Source: Linnemannia hyalina (Eukaryota; Mortierellomycota; Mortierellomycetes; Mortierellales; Mortierellaceae). Taken from it: 64,000 nt of DNA. The position numbers were made by a program, and so were the translations under genes. The stretch spans positions 2,728,001 through 2,792,000 of the forward strand of contig JAHRHY010000001.1 in the NCBI GenBank assembly GCA_019671135.1, written 5' to 3'. Below the pieces are notes generated by a model. That model was not told where the DNA came from and ran no database searches. It was given only the letters and a program-made list of their open reading frames with translations. Below, one piece after another: positions 1 to 10,179 of this stretch (positions within the stretch are counted from its first letter, which is position 1; each line of letters opens with the position of its first letter).

Positions 1-1
1 C

Positions 2-2509
2 ACTGCCAACTATCCTATGTCAGGAACCAGTGGCCTGAACGAGTTTCACCATCACCACCACAGCCACGCAGGAATCATTGCGACGACCCATCACCGCCAC
101 CACCACCGTGGCGGCGGTCATCAACACAGTCTTCTCGGCGCCGGTGGAGCGATACCCATCCGAGCAAGCACGACGACGGCGGCGATGACAGGACCGGTGA
201 TTCATCAAGCCGCAACGGCGCCGGCTAACTCTTCGATGAAAGGTCGGGCGCACAACTTTTTGACGACTCTGGTGAGACGACGAGCGAGTTCTAACGACAC
301 CTCTGGATTGGGACCTACCGCACACCAGATCAGTGCGCCCAAGCAATCGCACCTGGGCGTTACAGCGTCGTCCCCGCTGGGTAAATGGGCCAACAACATT
401 GGAGGCCATTATCATCACCAGCACCACGCCCATGCCCATGGCGACCAGACCTTGCAGCACCAGCAGCGTCAGCAGTACTGTCGTCATGCACACTGCTGCC
501 AAAGCCATCGATACCAGCACCAACCGCCACGGCAGCGTCATAGCTTGACCCCGTCGTCATCTAACGCACCCTCCACTGCACCTGTCTCTGCACCTATGGC
601 TCAGGAGAACTCGACCGCTGTTCCGATCATGAGTCGACCTCTCAAGTTCAAGGACGGGTTCAGTAAAGACAAGACACCCATCCACATCAACACTGCTGCC
701 GCCGCTGCACTGGGGCCGTCTCGCCCAAACCAGTACTATCAGCAATCGTCGTATCTGAACCACAACCCGCCTTCAGCGTCGACAGCCTCCTCTGGATCTT
801 CGCCATCGCTTTTCCATAGCTCCCTCCCTTCAGCTTCGACACTCCATACGGTTGGCTCGACTGCTGTCAGATCTGGTAGTTGGGGCCCTGCCACAGGAAC
901 AGGAGTAGTGAAAAATCGCAGTGGCGGTCTGTACAGCAGTAGCAGTCCCCATATGACGTTGGCGACACCATCCTCGTCCACCAGCACTGGATTCTCTTCA
1001 CATTCGCTCCGGAGATTTGCGTCAAGGGATGCCATTCCCCGTTCGACGTCTTCACCATCACAGAACCAAGGATTCGAAAGGTCAAGTTCTGAGGGTTTGA
1101 CATATGCTCTAGCTCTGGCTTCTATAAGTGGTGATACAGCACAGAGCAAGGCGGAGGAAAAGCCCTCATCGGACCCAACTCAAGTAGTTGACATGGCGGA
1201 CGGAGAGCAGGATGAATTCCAGTTCGCAGAGTCACCTTTGCCGTACACGCCTCAAGGTCAGACTCCTCCCACATCAGGATCAAAGTTTATGGATTCCAGG
1301 ACTTCAATTGACAGCTTGGGAGGTCGACCTAGTACCAGCACGACAACGACGACAACAGTGCCCACCGCGTTCCCGCCAGGAATAGGAAACCTGAACAGGC
1401 CATCGATGGACTATATGAGCTTCAAATCGGCGACCTCTTCCTCCTCCTCTGCGCGAGACTCGCTCCTTCAACAGCAACGGTACGATCCTGGACTGTCGTC
1501 TGCTGGACGCGCCAGAAGACAGAGTGGAGATGCGCGTCGAGGGCGCAGGGTGGATGCAGATCCAGACGACGATGATGAGATGTGTGGGGACAGTAGTGAG
1601 GATTTGGCGAGGTTCTTGGCTATGGGCCCCCTTGCCCTGAGGGAGAGTCATTCTGTGATGGCGATGGAGTGTCCTATAGACTGTCACCACCACCACCACC
1701 ATCAGCATCACCAACACCACCACCATGGACCCCGCAACCACAGCCACCACCACCATCATCACCATCATCACCATCATCACTATAACCACGTCCACCCGCA
1801 ACAGCACCAGCAGTATCCTAGAGAGTACAGACGGCCCAGCTCTGGTCCTCTCCCTCTCAGGAACGGATCATCTTCAACCTTCTCCCACGCTAATGCGGCC
1901 TCGACTGTTGCCCATAATCTTCCTCTTTCCAAGACCGCGATCAACTGTGTGCACACTGATGTCCCACCGTCATTGTCAAGAACGAGTACGAGCAGCAGCG
2001 GGAAGCAAGTCAAGCGAGCAGTGAGCGTAGAGTCCTTCTTGGGCCAAGAATCTATGCTGTCGAGGGTCTCTTCCTTGAGAAGTAAGGGATATGGTCTTGA
2101 GGCTGCCTTGATGTCGAACATGGTTGTGCCTTCTCCCGGTCTGACCGATTCGTGCGCAGCTGTTTGTACGAGTCTCCCTCCGGCGCCTCTTTGCTGCGGT
2201 AATGGAAGTATCGTTTTCCCCGTCCCTGGAGTAGTTCCCGCTTGCGGGGTGGTTTCGAGTGACCAGGACAAGAACCAGATCCAGGAGACTGTTGCTGCTG
2301 CCACCGCTGGAGCCACCAACTGCGTTGTCAATGCTGTTGCCCCAACTGTTGATTCTACGAACCCAACAAAGGCAACATGTACTGAACCATTGACGCCGGC
2401 GGTTGCAAGGACGTGTCAAGAGTCGACTTTTGTTCGGAAGAGCAGTGAGAGTCAGCGTAGTTACTCTTTGGAGGTTGAGGACTTGGGTGTTAAACCCGTA
2501 ATCACTTAG
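2..2509 (+). CDS. Histidine/serine-rich low-complexity protein, 5' end outside window
   Basis: The frame is open from the first bases of the window and ends with TAG at 2507-2509. The first Met is at 17, but the frame is open upstream of it, so this is probably the 3' part of a longer gene or exon. About 830 residues are visible. They are dominated by Ser, Thr, Gln, Ala and His. Histidine clusters lie near residues 11-40, 131-145 and, strongest, 558-600, where runs of up to 12 consecutive His occur. Acidic stretches (near residue 515) and arginine patches are scattered through it. No folded domain, signal peptide or membrane segment is recognised. The less repetitive C-terminal third (residues 660-720, with VESFLGQES and SRVSSLRSKGYG) looks more constrained and may be a regulatory or docking region. 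His clusters can bind Zn2+ or Ni2+ or target nuclear speckles, but that is only a possibility here. Function unknown. Confidence 0.6.
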   Translation, partial: TANYPMSGTSGLNEFHHHHHSHAGIIATTHHRHHHRGGGHQHSLLGAGGAIPIRASTTTAAMTGPVIHQAATAPANSSMKGRAHNFLTTLVRRRASSNDTSGLGPTAHQISAPKQSHLGVTASSPLGKWANNIGGHYHHQHHAHAHGDQTLQHQQRQQYCRHAHCCQSHRYQHQPPRQRHSLTPSSSNAPSTAPVSAPMAQENSTAVPIMSRPLKFKDGFSKDKTPIHINTAAAAALGPSRPNQYYQQSSYLNHNPPSASTASSGSSPSLFHSSLPSASTLHTVGSTAVRSGSWGPATGTGVVKNRSGGLYSSSSPHMTLATPSSSTSTGFSSHSLRRFASRDAIPRSTSSPSQNQGFERSSSEGLTYALALASISGDTAQSKAEEKPSSDPTQVVDMADGEQDEFQFAESPLPYTPQGQTPPTSGSKFMDSRTSIDSLGGRPSTSTTTTTTVPTAFPPGIGNLNRPSMDYMSFKSATSSSSSARDSLLQQQRYDPGLSSAGRARRQSGDARRGRRVDADPDDDDEMCGDSSEDLARFLAMGPLALRESHSVMAMECPIDCHHHHHHQHHQHHHHGPRNHSHHHHHHHHHHHHYNHVHPQQHQQYPREYRRPSSGPLPLRNGSSSTFSHANAASTVAHNLPLSKTAINCVHTDVPPSLSRTSTSSSGKQVKRAVSVESFLGQESMLSRVSSLRSKGYGLEAALMSNMVVPSPGLTDSCAAVCTSLPPAPLCCGNGSIVFPVPGVVPACGVVSSDQDKNQIQETVAAATAGATNCVVNAVAPTVDSTNPTKATCTEPLTPAVARTCQESTFVRKSSESQRSYSLEVEDLGVKPVIT
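1684..1782 (+). repeat. CAC/CAT trinucleotide tracts coding for poly-histidine
   Basis: Two imperfect CAC/CAT runs (about 1684-1725 and 1742-1782) encode the longest His clusters of the first gene. They keep the reading frame, so they expand as triplets inside coding sequence. Confidence 0.8.
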
Positions 2510-2716
2510 AAAAACAAGGGTACCCTTCCTAGACGAAAAATATAGTTCCTTTTATTACTTCTCTGTGGTGAGAAAAATGGGCCAAAAAAAACGGTGTGTC
2601 AACGAAACGAAGTGGTAAAAACAGAAACAGATGCGGTTGACGAGAGTGACAAAGGATGATAGAAGAAAGAGTAGCCGAGGGAGGGAGACGCAATCCTTGT
2701 CTGTCGCCAATGGTTC

Positions 2717-2893
2717 TTAATGGTCCGACACCGTCTGATCCGGCAAATCGACTGGGACTCCACATGGCAGCTCGACGAAGTCTTGATGCAGATACGGACA
2801 ACAACCCGGCTTAGGTGCTCCGTTGCCAAACCTACTGGTACTGCTGCTGGAGACAACAATGTCAGGAAGCTGTGGAAGATCTTGGAGGATCAT
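2717..2893 (-). CDS. Possible small 58-residue protein (hypothetical)
   Basis: An ATG at 2893 opens a 58-codon frame ending at 2717, in an otherwise non-coding gap. The product has a Ser run, an NGAPKPGCCPY motif and a Cys/Pro/Asp-rich tail; no family is recognised. Support is indirect. A good TATA box (TATAAAAG) lies on the same strand about 145 bases upstream of the ATG, followed by a C/T-rich leader like those of the other genes here. The opposite strand also has an open frame (2720-2995), and no splice sites help to decide. It could equally be non-coding RNA. Confidence 0.3.
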   Translation of the reverse strand: MILQDLPQLPDIVVSSSSTSRFGNGAPKPGCCPYLHQDFVELPCGVPVDLPDQTVSDH

Positions 2894-3036
2894 AACTTGA
2901 AATATCGAAATCACGGATGCCAACAACCACCGCACCACCGAGAGCGAGAGAGAGAGAGTGGGGGCGAGAGATGGGAGAGGGCGAGAGAGAAATAGAGTTG
3001 CTAGTGAAAAATGGGAGCATTGGGAAAGGTGCCGTT

Positions 3037-3044
3037 CTTTTATA
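3037..3044 (-). promoter_or_regulatory. TATA box (TATAAAAG) on the minus strand
   Basis: TATAAAAG reads on the minus strand, preceded by an A/T run. It is correctly oriented for a transcript running left through the 2717-2893 small frame, with a C/T-rich leader between about 2990 and 2930. Confidence 0.4.
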
Positions 3045-3666
3045 CAAAAAAAAACAGGAGCTGTAGGTCATTCATTGAAAGAAGACAATATTAATGTTGG
3101 ATCCTGATGAGCGACAATTGAATGGAAGGCAATACCCAGGCAGCTTTTTCACGTACGTTGTTTTTTACGCGACACCATGTCAACGCGCTTCCCTGTCAAA
3201 TTATTTTTTCTTTTCCCTTTTGCATTTGCAACGCGTGCCACATTGTTGTGAGCATGTCTGTAGTACAAAGGGGGGTTCGTTGCAGCCATTTTGTACACAA
3301 CAGTAGATAATCCTACGAATCTGTGGGACGAGTGAGCAAGCCTCCTGAACAATCGAGCTGGGGGGTCACCAAAAGTTAGCATAACCATTGCAAGCAGACT
3401 ATCCTTGGCCTGAGGGAACAGAAAAGCAAGAAAAAAAGCAACGACCGCAAAGCCAGGTTTGTACAGGTTGAGTGCTTGGTTCAAAACAGCGTGCTATGTC
3501 ATTAGGATTGTAACAAAATGCGTTGCCAAGATTTCCGAGAGGAGATTCGAGGCGGAACAATATGGGGAAGGCTAATGGTGTAATCGAGGACAAGAAAAGT
3601 GAAGAAAACAAAGAAAATAAAGCAAGGGCATGTGGAAAGCTGATGTGTTTATTTGCAGAACGATCC

Positions 3667-6519
3667 TTATGAGGCGGAGACATACTTGATCAGGTTCTTC
3701 AGCTTGATCATATCGAACCTGTGTGCTTCGATAGCCTCGTCGAAAAAGCTGTCCATGTTCCCACAGTTGGTGTACACCATCACATCTTCAGCGCCAGTCT
3801 TCGGATCCTTCCTGACGTGGGTGAATGGCATCAATCCTTGGACATGCGGAAACTCCAAGTGAATGCGCAAAGTTCCTTTAACGTTGGAGGGGACGCCTGC
3901 ATTCACATAAGCAAGTCGAGTGGCTTCCAAGGTTGTGTTCAGCGTGTCACCGTCCACCTTCAAGAAACACGCTCGAACATTGCTGGAGGTCTCGTTCTCC
4001 TTGTGCTTGTCCAGAGGCACACGGTTGCTGTAAAACTTGATCGCGAGAGAGCCGGCGTACCGTTTGTCAGGGAAAAACCAGACTCCATCCGGACGTGTAC
4101 CAGACTGGGCAACAAGCATCTTGCACGGAGGACGGTCAATGAGGAAGGCGAGATCGGCGGCCACGCCACTGCCCTTGTATCCAAATCCACTGGCTGTGTT
4201 GATTTGGTCAATCTGAAACAGGACCTTGCCGCACCATGTGGGCAAGGGGATGCCTTTCAGGAAAGGAAGGTTCGCCACTAGGGCACCGTTGAAGCGCTGA
4301 AGCGATCGACGGACAAGCATCTCCAGAGCTTCTCCATTTGTGTGTGTCGACGCACCAAGGTTTTCTATGAGCTGGTTCAGCTGATCCATGTACTCGATGA
4401 ACGTAGGATCCTTGCCCGAAGACTTCAGTTCCTCCTCCACCGCCTCAACCACCAAGGGCTCATCCATGATCAGGTGGACGCCGTCAGGATGTGGGTGTAG
4501 TCTGCACAAGGCTTGCTCCACAAAGTCCGACTGCTCTTTGCTCGAGAACGATATCTTGGGTTCTTGGCGATGGTTGGCCAAGACCATCCGACAGAGAAGT
4601 CGTGACGCCTCGCCTGTACGGTCGCTCTCGAGGATAGCGTGCGCTCCACCCCGAAGATCAAGCTTCAAATCCTCGATCCTTTTATCGACGGCTCTCGTTA
4701 GAATATCTTGCTTGGAATCCTGAGTGGAGCTGGCTGCGACTTGTTGCACGAGGTGATCAATGATACCGAGGGAAAACCGCGCTCGTCCTAACGGTTTGTG
4801 GAGCTTAGAATGTGGGATCTCGCACTCCGATATGTCGACTAAACCCGAGAGCATCTTCCTGGTTTCTTCTTCATTCAGTTGGGGGAATTCTGTTATCCTT
4901 GTAAAATTGGTTTTCTTCCCAACGGCGCCGTACACACTGTCAACTTCCTGCAACGATAGTGCTGTGCCAAGGATTACCAACATTGCCTACATGCCGCTTA
5001 GTGTAGCAGACAAGGGCGTAAGGAAGCCGCGGCAGAGATGGCGATGTATCTCGTTCTTATCGTCAAAAAGGACGCTCGGGGAATGGCGTGTGTTCCAGTA
5101 TGCAGCTAAAGCGGATGGCGAGATGAACTTGCCGGCCAAGATGGCCTCATCCAGGGCTATTACCAGACCACGGCGCCTGGGCTCAAGTTGAGCGTGAAGC
5201 ACGGTCTGGACGTCATCGAGCATGTATTGGATCGCTAGGCAGTCGTACTTCCGCAGTACTTTCACAAGCTCACGGATGGTCGAGACTCCTGTGGCGGACA
5301 TCTGCTCACGAAAGAAATTCGGCGGCTCCAGATCTGGGTTTCTGCCAAGAAGACGTTGAAGGAAAAGCAATCGAGCCAGGAACTCGAGTTCAACGCGTTG
5401 TCTTACGAGTAGAGTCGCATCAGATTCGACGTCAAGCAGACCACGCGCAACCCCCTGCGTCCGGGTAACGGTCGCGTACATCTCTTCGACTTCACGGGCA
5501 AGCTGGGCGAAATTTGGGTCCCCGAAGTCCGGAGGGACAGAGGGCCCTGTAGAACAGCAGACACAGTAGACGACAAAGTGCCTAGTTGCCAGGTCTGTGA
5601 CGGTTGCGGTTTTTCCTGACCCGGAAGGAGCGACCATAGCAACCACGCTGCGATTGAGCTTGCCGATGTCGTCCTCTACAATAGAGCGCAAAGTCTTGCC
5701 GTCGCTCGCCTTTGCCTGTTTGTCAAGCTCAAGTCCTAACATCACCAGCTTGATGTCTCTTGCTGTCTCGCCATGCGGCAAAGACCTCTTGAAAAAGCGT
5801 CCTAGTTCTTCATTCTGAGAAGCCTCAACTTCCAATGGATCAACAGAGGGAGCAGTGGGGCGATGCTGGACGCTATAGAGAATGGCTGCCAGCTCCTGCT
5901 CGATGAGATCCTTCGGAACAGACTTCAGCTGTCTTGGCAAAACTGCATAATCAATGAAGGAAGGAAGGAGAGAATTAGCATAAGAAAAATGATAAAGCAT
6001 ACTCATCAATTAAGATATACAATCCAAGTTAATCACTCACCAGAAGCTGAGCGAGAAGAAGAGGGATGGGCAGGGACAGGTGCATGGACCAGATGTCAGG
6101 GTTAATGATTACTTTATGTTCGTACAATGGATTCGCTCATGTGCAAGGTGCCAATGAAAGCAAAGCACGACCGGATTACCTAGAGGTTGCCGGACGATGA
6201 TGCGAATAGTATTTTGGCGTGGCGGTTGGTCAGCAAAGACATCGGAGATATTGTCTGTTGGGTAAAGTTCTGATGCGGAATCGGGATCAATCTCATCCAG
6301 GAAGATGGGCTTATGCTTGTTGGTTGCAACCGTAGGAATGAAGACGCGCCAGAGAGTGAGTTTCTGTGCATTGACTTTTTGAAAGTCTTCGGCGATGTTG
6401 GTCCAAATGAGGTTCTTGAGTTCACAGACAGTCTCGCTTGAAGGAATCTTGACACAGAACGCGTTGGAAATAGCCTCTCCATCAACAAGACAGAACAGTG
6501 TCACAGGGATGTCGGCCAT
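3667..6519 (-). pseudogene. Crinkler (CRN)-like protein gene interrupted by an in-frame amber codon
   Basis: Exon 1 (6519-6180) starts at ATG 6519 and encodes the ubiquitin-like N-terminal header typical of Crinklers: VTLFCLVDG at residues 6-14, then hydrophobic strands and a terminal IRIIVRQP. Its donor is GT at 6179. The next exon starts at 5942 after a TTATGCAG acceptor, and the phases agree. A strong GTGAGT donor near 6040 hints at an extra small Pro/Ser-linker exon with no clear acceptor. The large exon carries a Walker A loop (APSGSGKT, about 5600-5640) of a STAND-like P-loop NTPase. After the interruption comes a C-terminal module with an RPDGVWF...LAIK region, compatible with the REase-fold toxin domain that ends many CRNs. 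TAG at 4987-4989 lies in frame. Coding similarity continues on both sides in the same frame with no plausible intron, so the gene is probably a recent pseudogene. Alternatives are readthrough or two separate genes. Family knowledge: CRN proteins are nuclear effectors or conflict proteins. Confidence 0.75.
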
Positions 6520-6799
6520 GGTACTGTGAAGTATTGGTGAAGAAAGCTGGAAGGTAAAGGATATGGAGAAGTCGAGGGGCGAAAGAACCACCTAAGTCGA
6601 AGGCAGCATTCACTTTACCAAGGTCGCAGTAAATGCAGCAAGAAAAATCCGTTACAATTGAAACTTGAAAGTGGTTTTTACGGTCAGTTTGATAGTGAAA
6701 TTGATTAGAAAAAAGTAATTGGAACATGTGAATTAACCTCCACAAAAACAATATTGTAAAACGACGAAAGTATATAGCGCAACATATCCGTCAGCCCTC

Positions 6800-7620
6800 G
6801 AACGTGGTCACCAATTTGACGTTCCACAACCTGAACCAGGATTACCATGAGAGGCACACCGCTTCTGCGCCAGTATCTTTGCAATTTTCCCCATCTGATC
6901 TATCTCTGCGTCCCCATGGCCTATTACCCTATCGCACATATGGACCTCTTCAGACTCATCCCAGAGCCCGTCAACCCTCAAAAGTCATACAACCGAGCCC
7001 ATACTCGGGCGAGATCAAGTCCGCTCTTCCCAGTGTCTGGAAGTGCCGCAATTAGGAGACGCCTCGTATCTGACTCCCTGTCACAGGGGGTTGGAGCACG
7101 CGACATCAGCCGGAGCAGAGCCAGGTGGTCTTTGGATACATTGCTCGGGTACTGCCGCGACTGCGTAAGTTGCACAGGAGTGTGTACCTGGCGTTTTCCT
7201 TCCAGAAACTGCGGCTCTCGGGCAGGTTTGTCTTTTGACCAGGCTGTGGTACCTGGAGCGAATCAAGATCTATGATAGCCAGACGCCTCAGCATTTAGAG
7301 CACGTCTATGATCTGAACTGGATGGCTCAGGAAGGATGGAGTGTGGAAGCGAGAGAGGCGCGACGGAGAGCTATAGCACCCTGGGGGGCAGCCTGTTGCA
7401 CAGCTCATTCGACTGGAGGATGAGACTGAGGTCAAGAGGGTTGCCAAGAAGGTTGGTTGGCAAGAGCCGTAATCAGGTTGGCGGTGGTGTTGGTGATGCA
7501 CGTTGGACTATAGAATGGGAGTCGTCGGTTGATCCAGGACCCAGGGAGGAACTGCAATTGCTAGATGTCAAAGGGTGGTTGAATGAGATGGTTGAATGAG
7601 ATGGTTGCCCCAGGCAGCAG
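6800..7620 (+). pseudogene. Decayed C-terminal half of an F-box/LRR gene (subfamily A)
   Basis: Three plus-strand frames carry consecutive pieces of the same family. RQYLCNFPHLIYL (from 6865) matches the HDYLC.SP.L.HL segment of the intact paralogues. PSVWKC (near 7030) matches their P.VWACR. VFGYIARVLPRLRKL (near 7130) matches the signature VFGYISRVCPRLQDL. YLERIKIYD followed by YDLNWMAQEGWSVEAREARR (about 7250-7365) matches the D.DWMV..G.S..RR.AR segment, and LLDVKGWLNEM (about 7560) matches the C-terminal LL.DV..M..EM helix. At least two frameshifts and several stops break the frame. No F-box half is visible upstream. It lies tail-to-tail with the intact copy at 7889-10000. Confidence 0.75.
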
Positions 7621-7888
7621 CTCAGTGAGCAACCAGTAGGCTTCTCTTCAGAAAGCTGCGATTGCTAGCGATGCTGTGTATGGGCTTTCACCTCCAAATG
7701 AGTTTATTCGCCTTACCATGGCACGCGAATACAACAGTCGGGAAAGTAGATGGTCGGAGGTTGTCAAAGATAACGCGGAAAAATAATATACATATTGTCG
7801 TTCTGCTTGTTTGTCAAAAATAAAACATACTGTCTCTGTATTATGTGGATGAAAAAAGGCGGTTACTGCCTCGCGTTGCAGTTTAATG

Positions 7889-10000
7889 TCAGGGGTCACG
7901 CGCGCTATCTCTCCCACATTTGAGGTCGTCTGCTTTCAAGATCCGTCCAACCTCGGCTTCAGGTTGTAGACCGAAAATGTTTGGGCAGTAGATGGACAAT
8001 CTGTGCAGGTGCGGCCAGCACCTAAAGCTGCCATCATCCCCCTCCTGCTGCTTGGCGGCATTATCCATCTCCTCCAACACCTGCTTGACATCTCTCAACA
8101 AACCTAGGTCCTCCAGACTCTCCACCAGATCAATCTTCTCGCTCGCAGAAGCTCCGCCCTGTTGGACCTTGATAACTACTCCATAGTCAACTAAGAACTG
8201 TTGGTAGTTCAGCCGTCTAACAGCCTCCTTTGACTCTTCGATCTCCAACCTCTTTGCCCAGCCACCTCCTCCCTTCATATCCTCCTTATCGATCCATGCA
8301 TGGCGGGCGTGTTTTCGGTCGACAGAATGACCTGCAGGTACCATCCAGTCAAAGTCGACCGCCAGATCTACATCCTCGCCAACATTATATATATCATCGT
8401 CGTGACCGTCATCCTCGAACAGAACAAAGCGGTCATGGTGAACAGTCCCAACTACCAACCGCTCCAAATCTTCCAGTCTCGATAACAGACAGAGTCCACT
8501 CTCGAGTCGCACACAGAGTCGCCCATCTGACCCTTCCTCCTCGTTCGGCCATTCATCCTCGTGTAGAGTGAGGTATTCTGGTCCATGGATCTCTAGATCT
8601 TGAAGTCTGGGGCAGACGCGGGAGATGTATCCAAAGATAAGGCGGGAGGAGGATGCGGTTGCCTTTTTGGGGAGAAATGCGATGTGGAGGGTTTGGAGGC
8701 GTCGACATGCCCACACTCTAGGGAACTGTTGTTGCTGTTGCTGCTGCTGTTGTTGTTGATATCTTAAGGCGGCCGAAGGAGGAGGGCGACCTTGTGTCTG
8801 GCGGAAGTGAATGTCGAAGGCGTCAAGGGTGATAGCAGATTTGGGAGCCATCAAGTGGAGCAGATGAGGGGACGCGCAGAGGTAGTCGTGGAGGATTGGG
8901 CATTTGCCCAAGATATGAAGAGTGGTGATGGTGTTGGGCACCTGGACGGTAAGGTGTGTGATGATGGAGGGCGTCAATTTTGGCCCTTCAATCGTCCAAT
9001 CCAAATTTATGTGTGGTGCAGGCGAATCTTGGATCCAGCCTTGGATTGTGTCTGTCGAGAGGGCGGTATGAGGAGGGGAAAAGAAGAACGAGCAAAGGGT
9101 TGCTGGGTGGTGCAACCTCACAAGCTCACGGATCCGTCTTGGACCGTCAGCGGTCCTGGTAGCAATGGCATCATCATCATCATCCGGGAAAAACTCCTTG
9201 ACGACTAAAACTAACTCTCGAAGATGAGGCGTGATAGTAATCAACGTTTCGACACACGACTGCGGCACAGAGACATTCCTGAGAACCAACGATCGCAACG
9301 CCAAGGGTGGTCGTTTCCGTCTCTGACCATTCTGCGGGTTGATCCCCATAGGCGAGAACCAAGGTCTCGGCAACACGCGGCTAGTGGTCGTTATAGAATC
9401 GACATATAGCCGCTGCAAGAGCGGACAGCTCTCCAGGACGTCCAGCATTGATAGTACAATGCATACAGTGCTGACCTCGAGGGAAGTCAAGTGCGCCATT
9501 ACCTGGAAGACCAACCTCAAGCCGGACAGACCCATATAGCCTTGCAGTCTCAACTCCTTCAACGGCAACTTGGCTGTATCCTCATCCTCAGTCTCCTCCG
9601 GGGTCAACCACGGCTTGATGTACCCATTACTTGTCGAGGGTTGCTGTCGCTGTTGAAGCCTCCGCTGCTCCCAGTCCAAGAACCGATGCTGGCGAGACCG
9701 TTCACCAAGCGCGGTCCAGAGTTGTTCGAGAACGTAAGGACTATCGTACATGCTGTGATAGTAATAACACAGTCGGTCGACTCTGCCCATGTTCGCTTGC
9801 AGTAAGTCCTGCTCCGTTTTGGATAGCCTGTTTCCCCAGACTTGTTCTCGTACGATGCGGTGTTGTCCGACGTGGAGCCATTGCCGGCAGACGAGGATGA
9901 CGAAGTGGGTGATGGTGTAGTCGCTGAGGAAGGAGAAGATGTGATCAAGCAGTTCTGGGAGGTGCAGTGGTGACCTGCCTGTCTTGGTGGGCGTATCCAT
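7889..10000 (-). CDS. F-box/leucine-rich-repeat protein, subfamily A
   Basis: Single exon, 703 residues from ATG 10000. A longer frame reaches 10069, but the extra residues look like translated leader and the F-box begins only 11 codons after this ATG. The F-box is at residues 11-55 (LHLPELLDHIFSFL, then LVCRQWL). The rest is irregular Leu-rich repeats: an SLVLRNVSVPQ strand, LRELVLV, and the family signature FGYISRVCPRLQDLEI near residue 455. The C-terminal acidic region has DFDWMVPAGHS, then LGLLRDVKQVLEEMD and a final CWPHLHRLSIYCP. A Gln run (about residues 415-426) sits just before PRVWACRR. Family role: substrate receptor that links a target to Skp1-Cullin-RBX1 ubiquitin ligase; the target is unknown. 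Decayed relatives lie on both sides. Confidence 0.88.
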   Translation of the reverse strand: MDTPTKTGRSPLHLPELLDHIFSFLSDYTITHFVILVCRQWLHVGQHRIVREQVWGNRLSKTEQDLLQANMGRVDRLCYYYHSMYDSPYVLEQLWTALGERSRQHRFLDWEQRRLQQRQQPSTSNGYIKPWLTPEETEDEDTAKLPLKELRLQGYMGLSGLRLVFQVMAHLTSLEVSTVCIVLSMLDVLESCPLLQRLYVDSITTTSRVLPRPWFSPMGINPQNGQRRKRPPLALRSLVLRNVSVPQSCVETLITITPHLRELVLVVKEFFPDDDDDAIATRTADGPRRIRELVRLHHPATLCSFFFSPPHTALSTDTIQGWIQDSPAPHINLDWTIEGPKLTPSIITHLTVQVPNTITTLHILGKCPILHDYLCASPHLLHLMAPKSAITLDAFDIHFRQTQGRPPPSAALRYQQQQQQQQQQQFPRVWACRRLQTLHIAFLPKKATASSSRLIFGYISRVCPRLQDLEIHGPEYLTLHEDEWPNEEEGSDGRLCVRLESGLCLLSRLEDLERLVVGTVHHDRFVLFEDDGHDDDIYNVGEDVDLAVDFDWMVPAGHSVDRKHARHAWIDKEDMKGGGGWAKRLEIEESKEAVRRLNYQQFLVDYGVVIKVQQGGASASEKIDLVESLEDLGLLRDVKQVLEEMDNAAKQQEGDDGSFRCWPHLHRLSIYCPNIFGLQPEAEVGRILKADDLKCGRDSARDP
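8725..8760 (-). repeat. CAR trinucleotide tract coding for poly-glutamine
   Basis: A mixed CAA/CAG run (read on the minus strand) gives about 11 Gln inside the F-box/LRR coding sequence, just before the conserved P.VWACR segment. No comparable Gln run is seen at this point in the paralogues. Confidence 0.8.
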
Positions 10001-10179
10001 TTTTTTGGTATTGTTGGGGGAGTGAGAGTGCTGTTCCTGTTGGTTTTGCAAGGAGAAAAAGGAAAGCAAAAGAAAAGTCCCATGCGACTACGGCGGCTCT
10101 CAATTTAATCATTGCAATGTGGTGATTTGGAGTGGCTTAGCTTCTGGTGACCATTTCGCTATTTTACGCGAGTGTCTGG

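Larger units (their letters stand above)
2510..3666. other. Intergenic gap between the His-rich gene and the Crinkler gene
   Basis: Apart from the small minus-strand frame and its TATA box, this gap shows only short, compositionally biased frames. A GA-rich tract (2939-2990) and A/T-rich spacers probably belong to the 3' flank of both neighbouring genes, which converge here. No repeat or RNA gene is seen. Confidence 0.5.
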
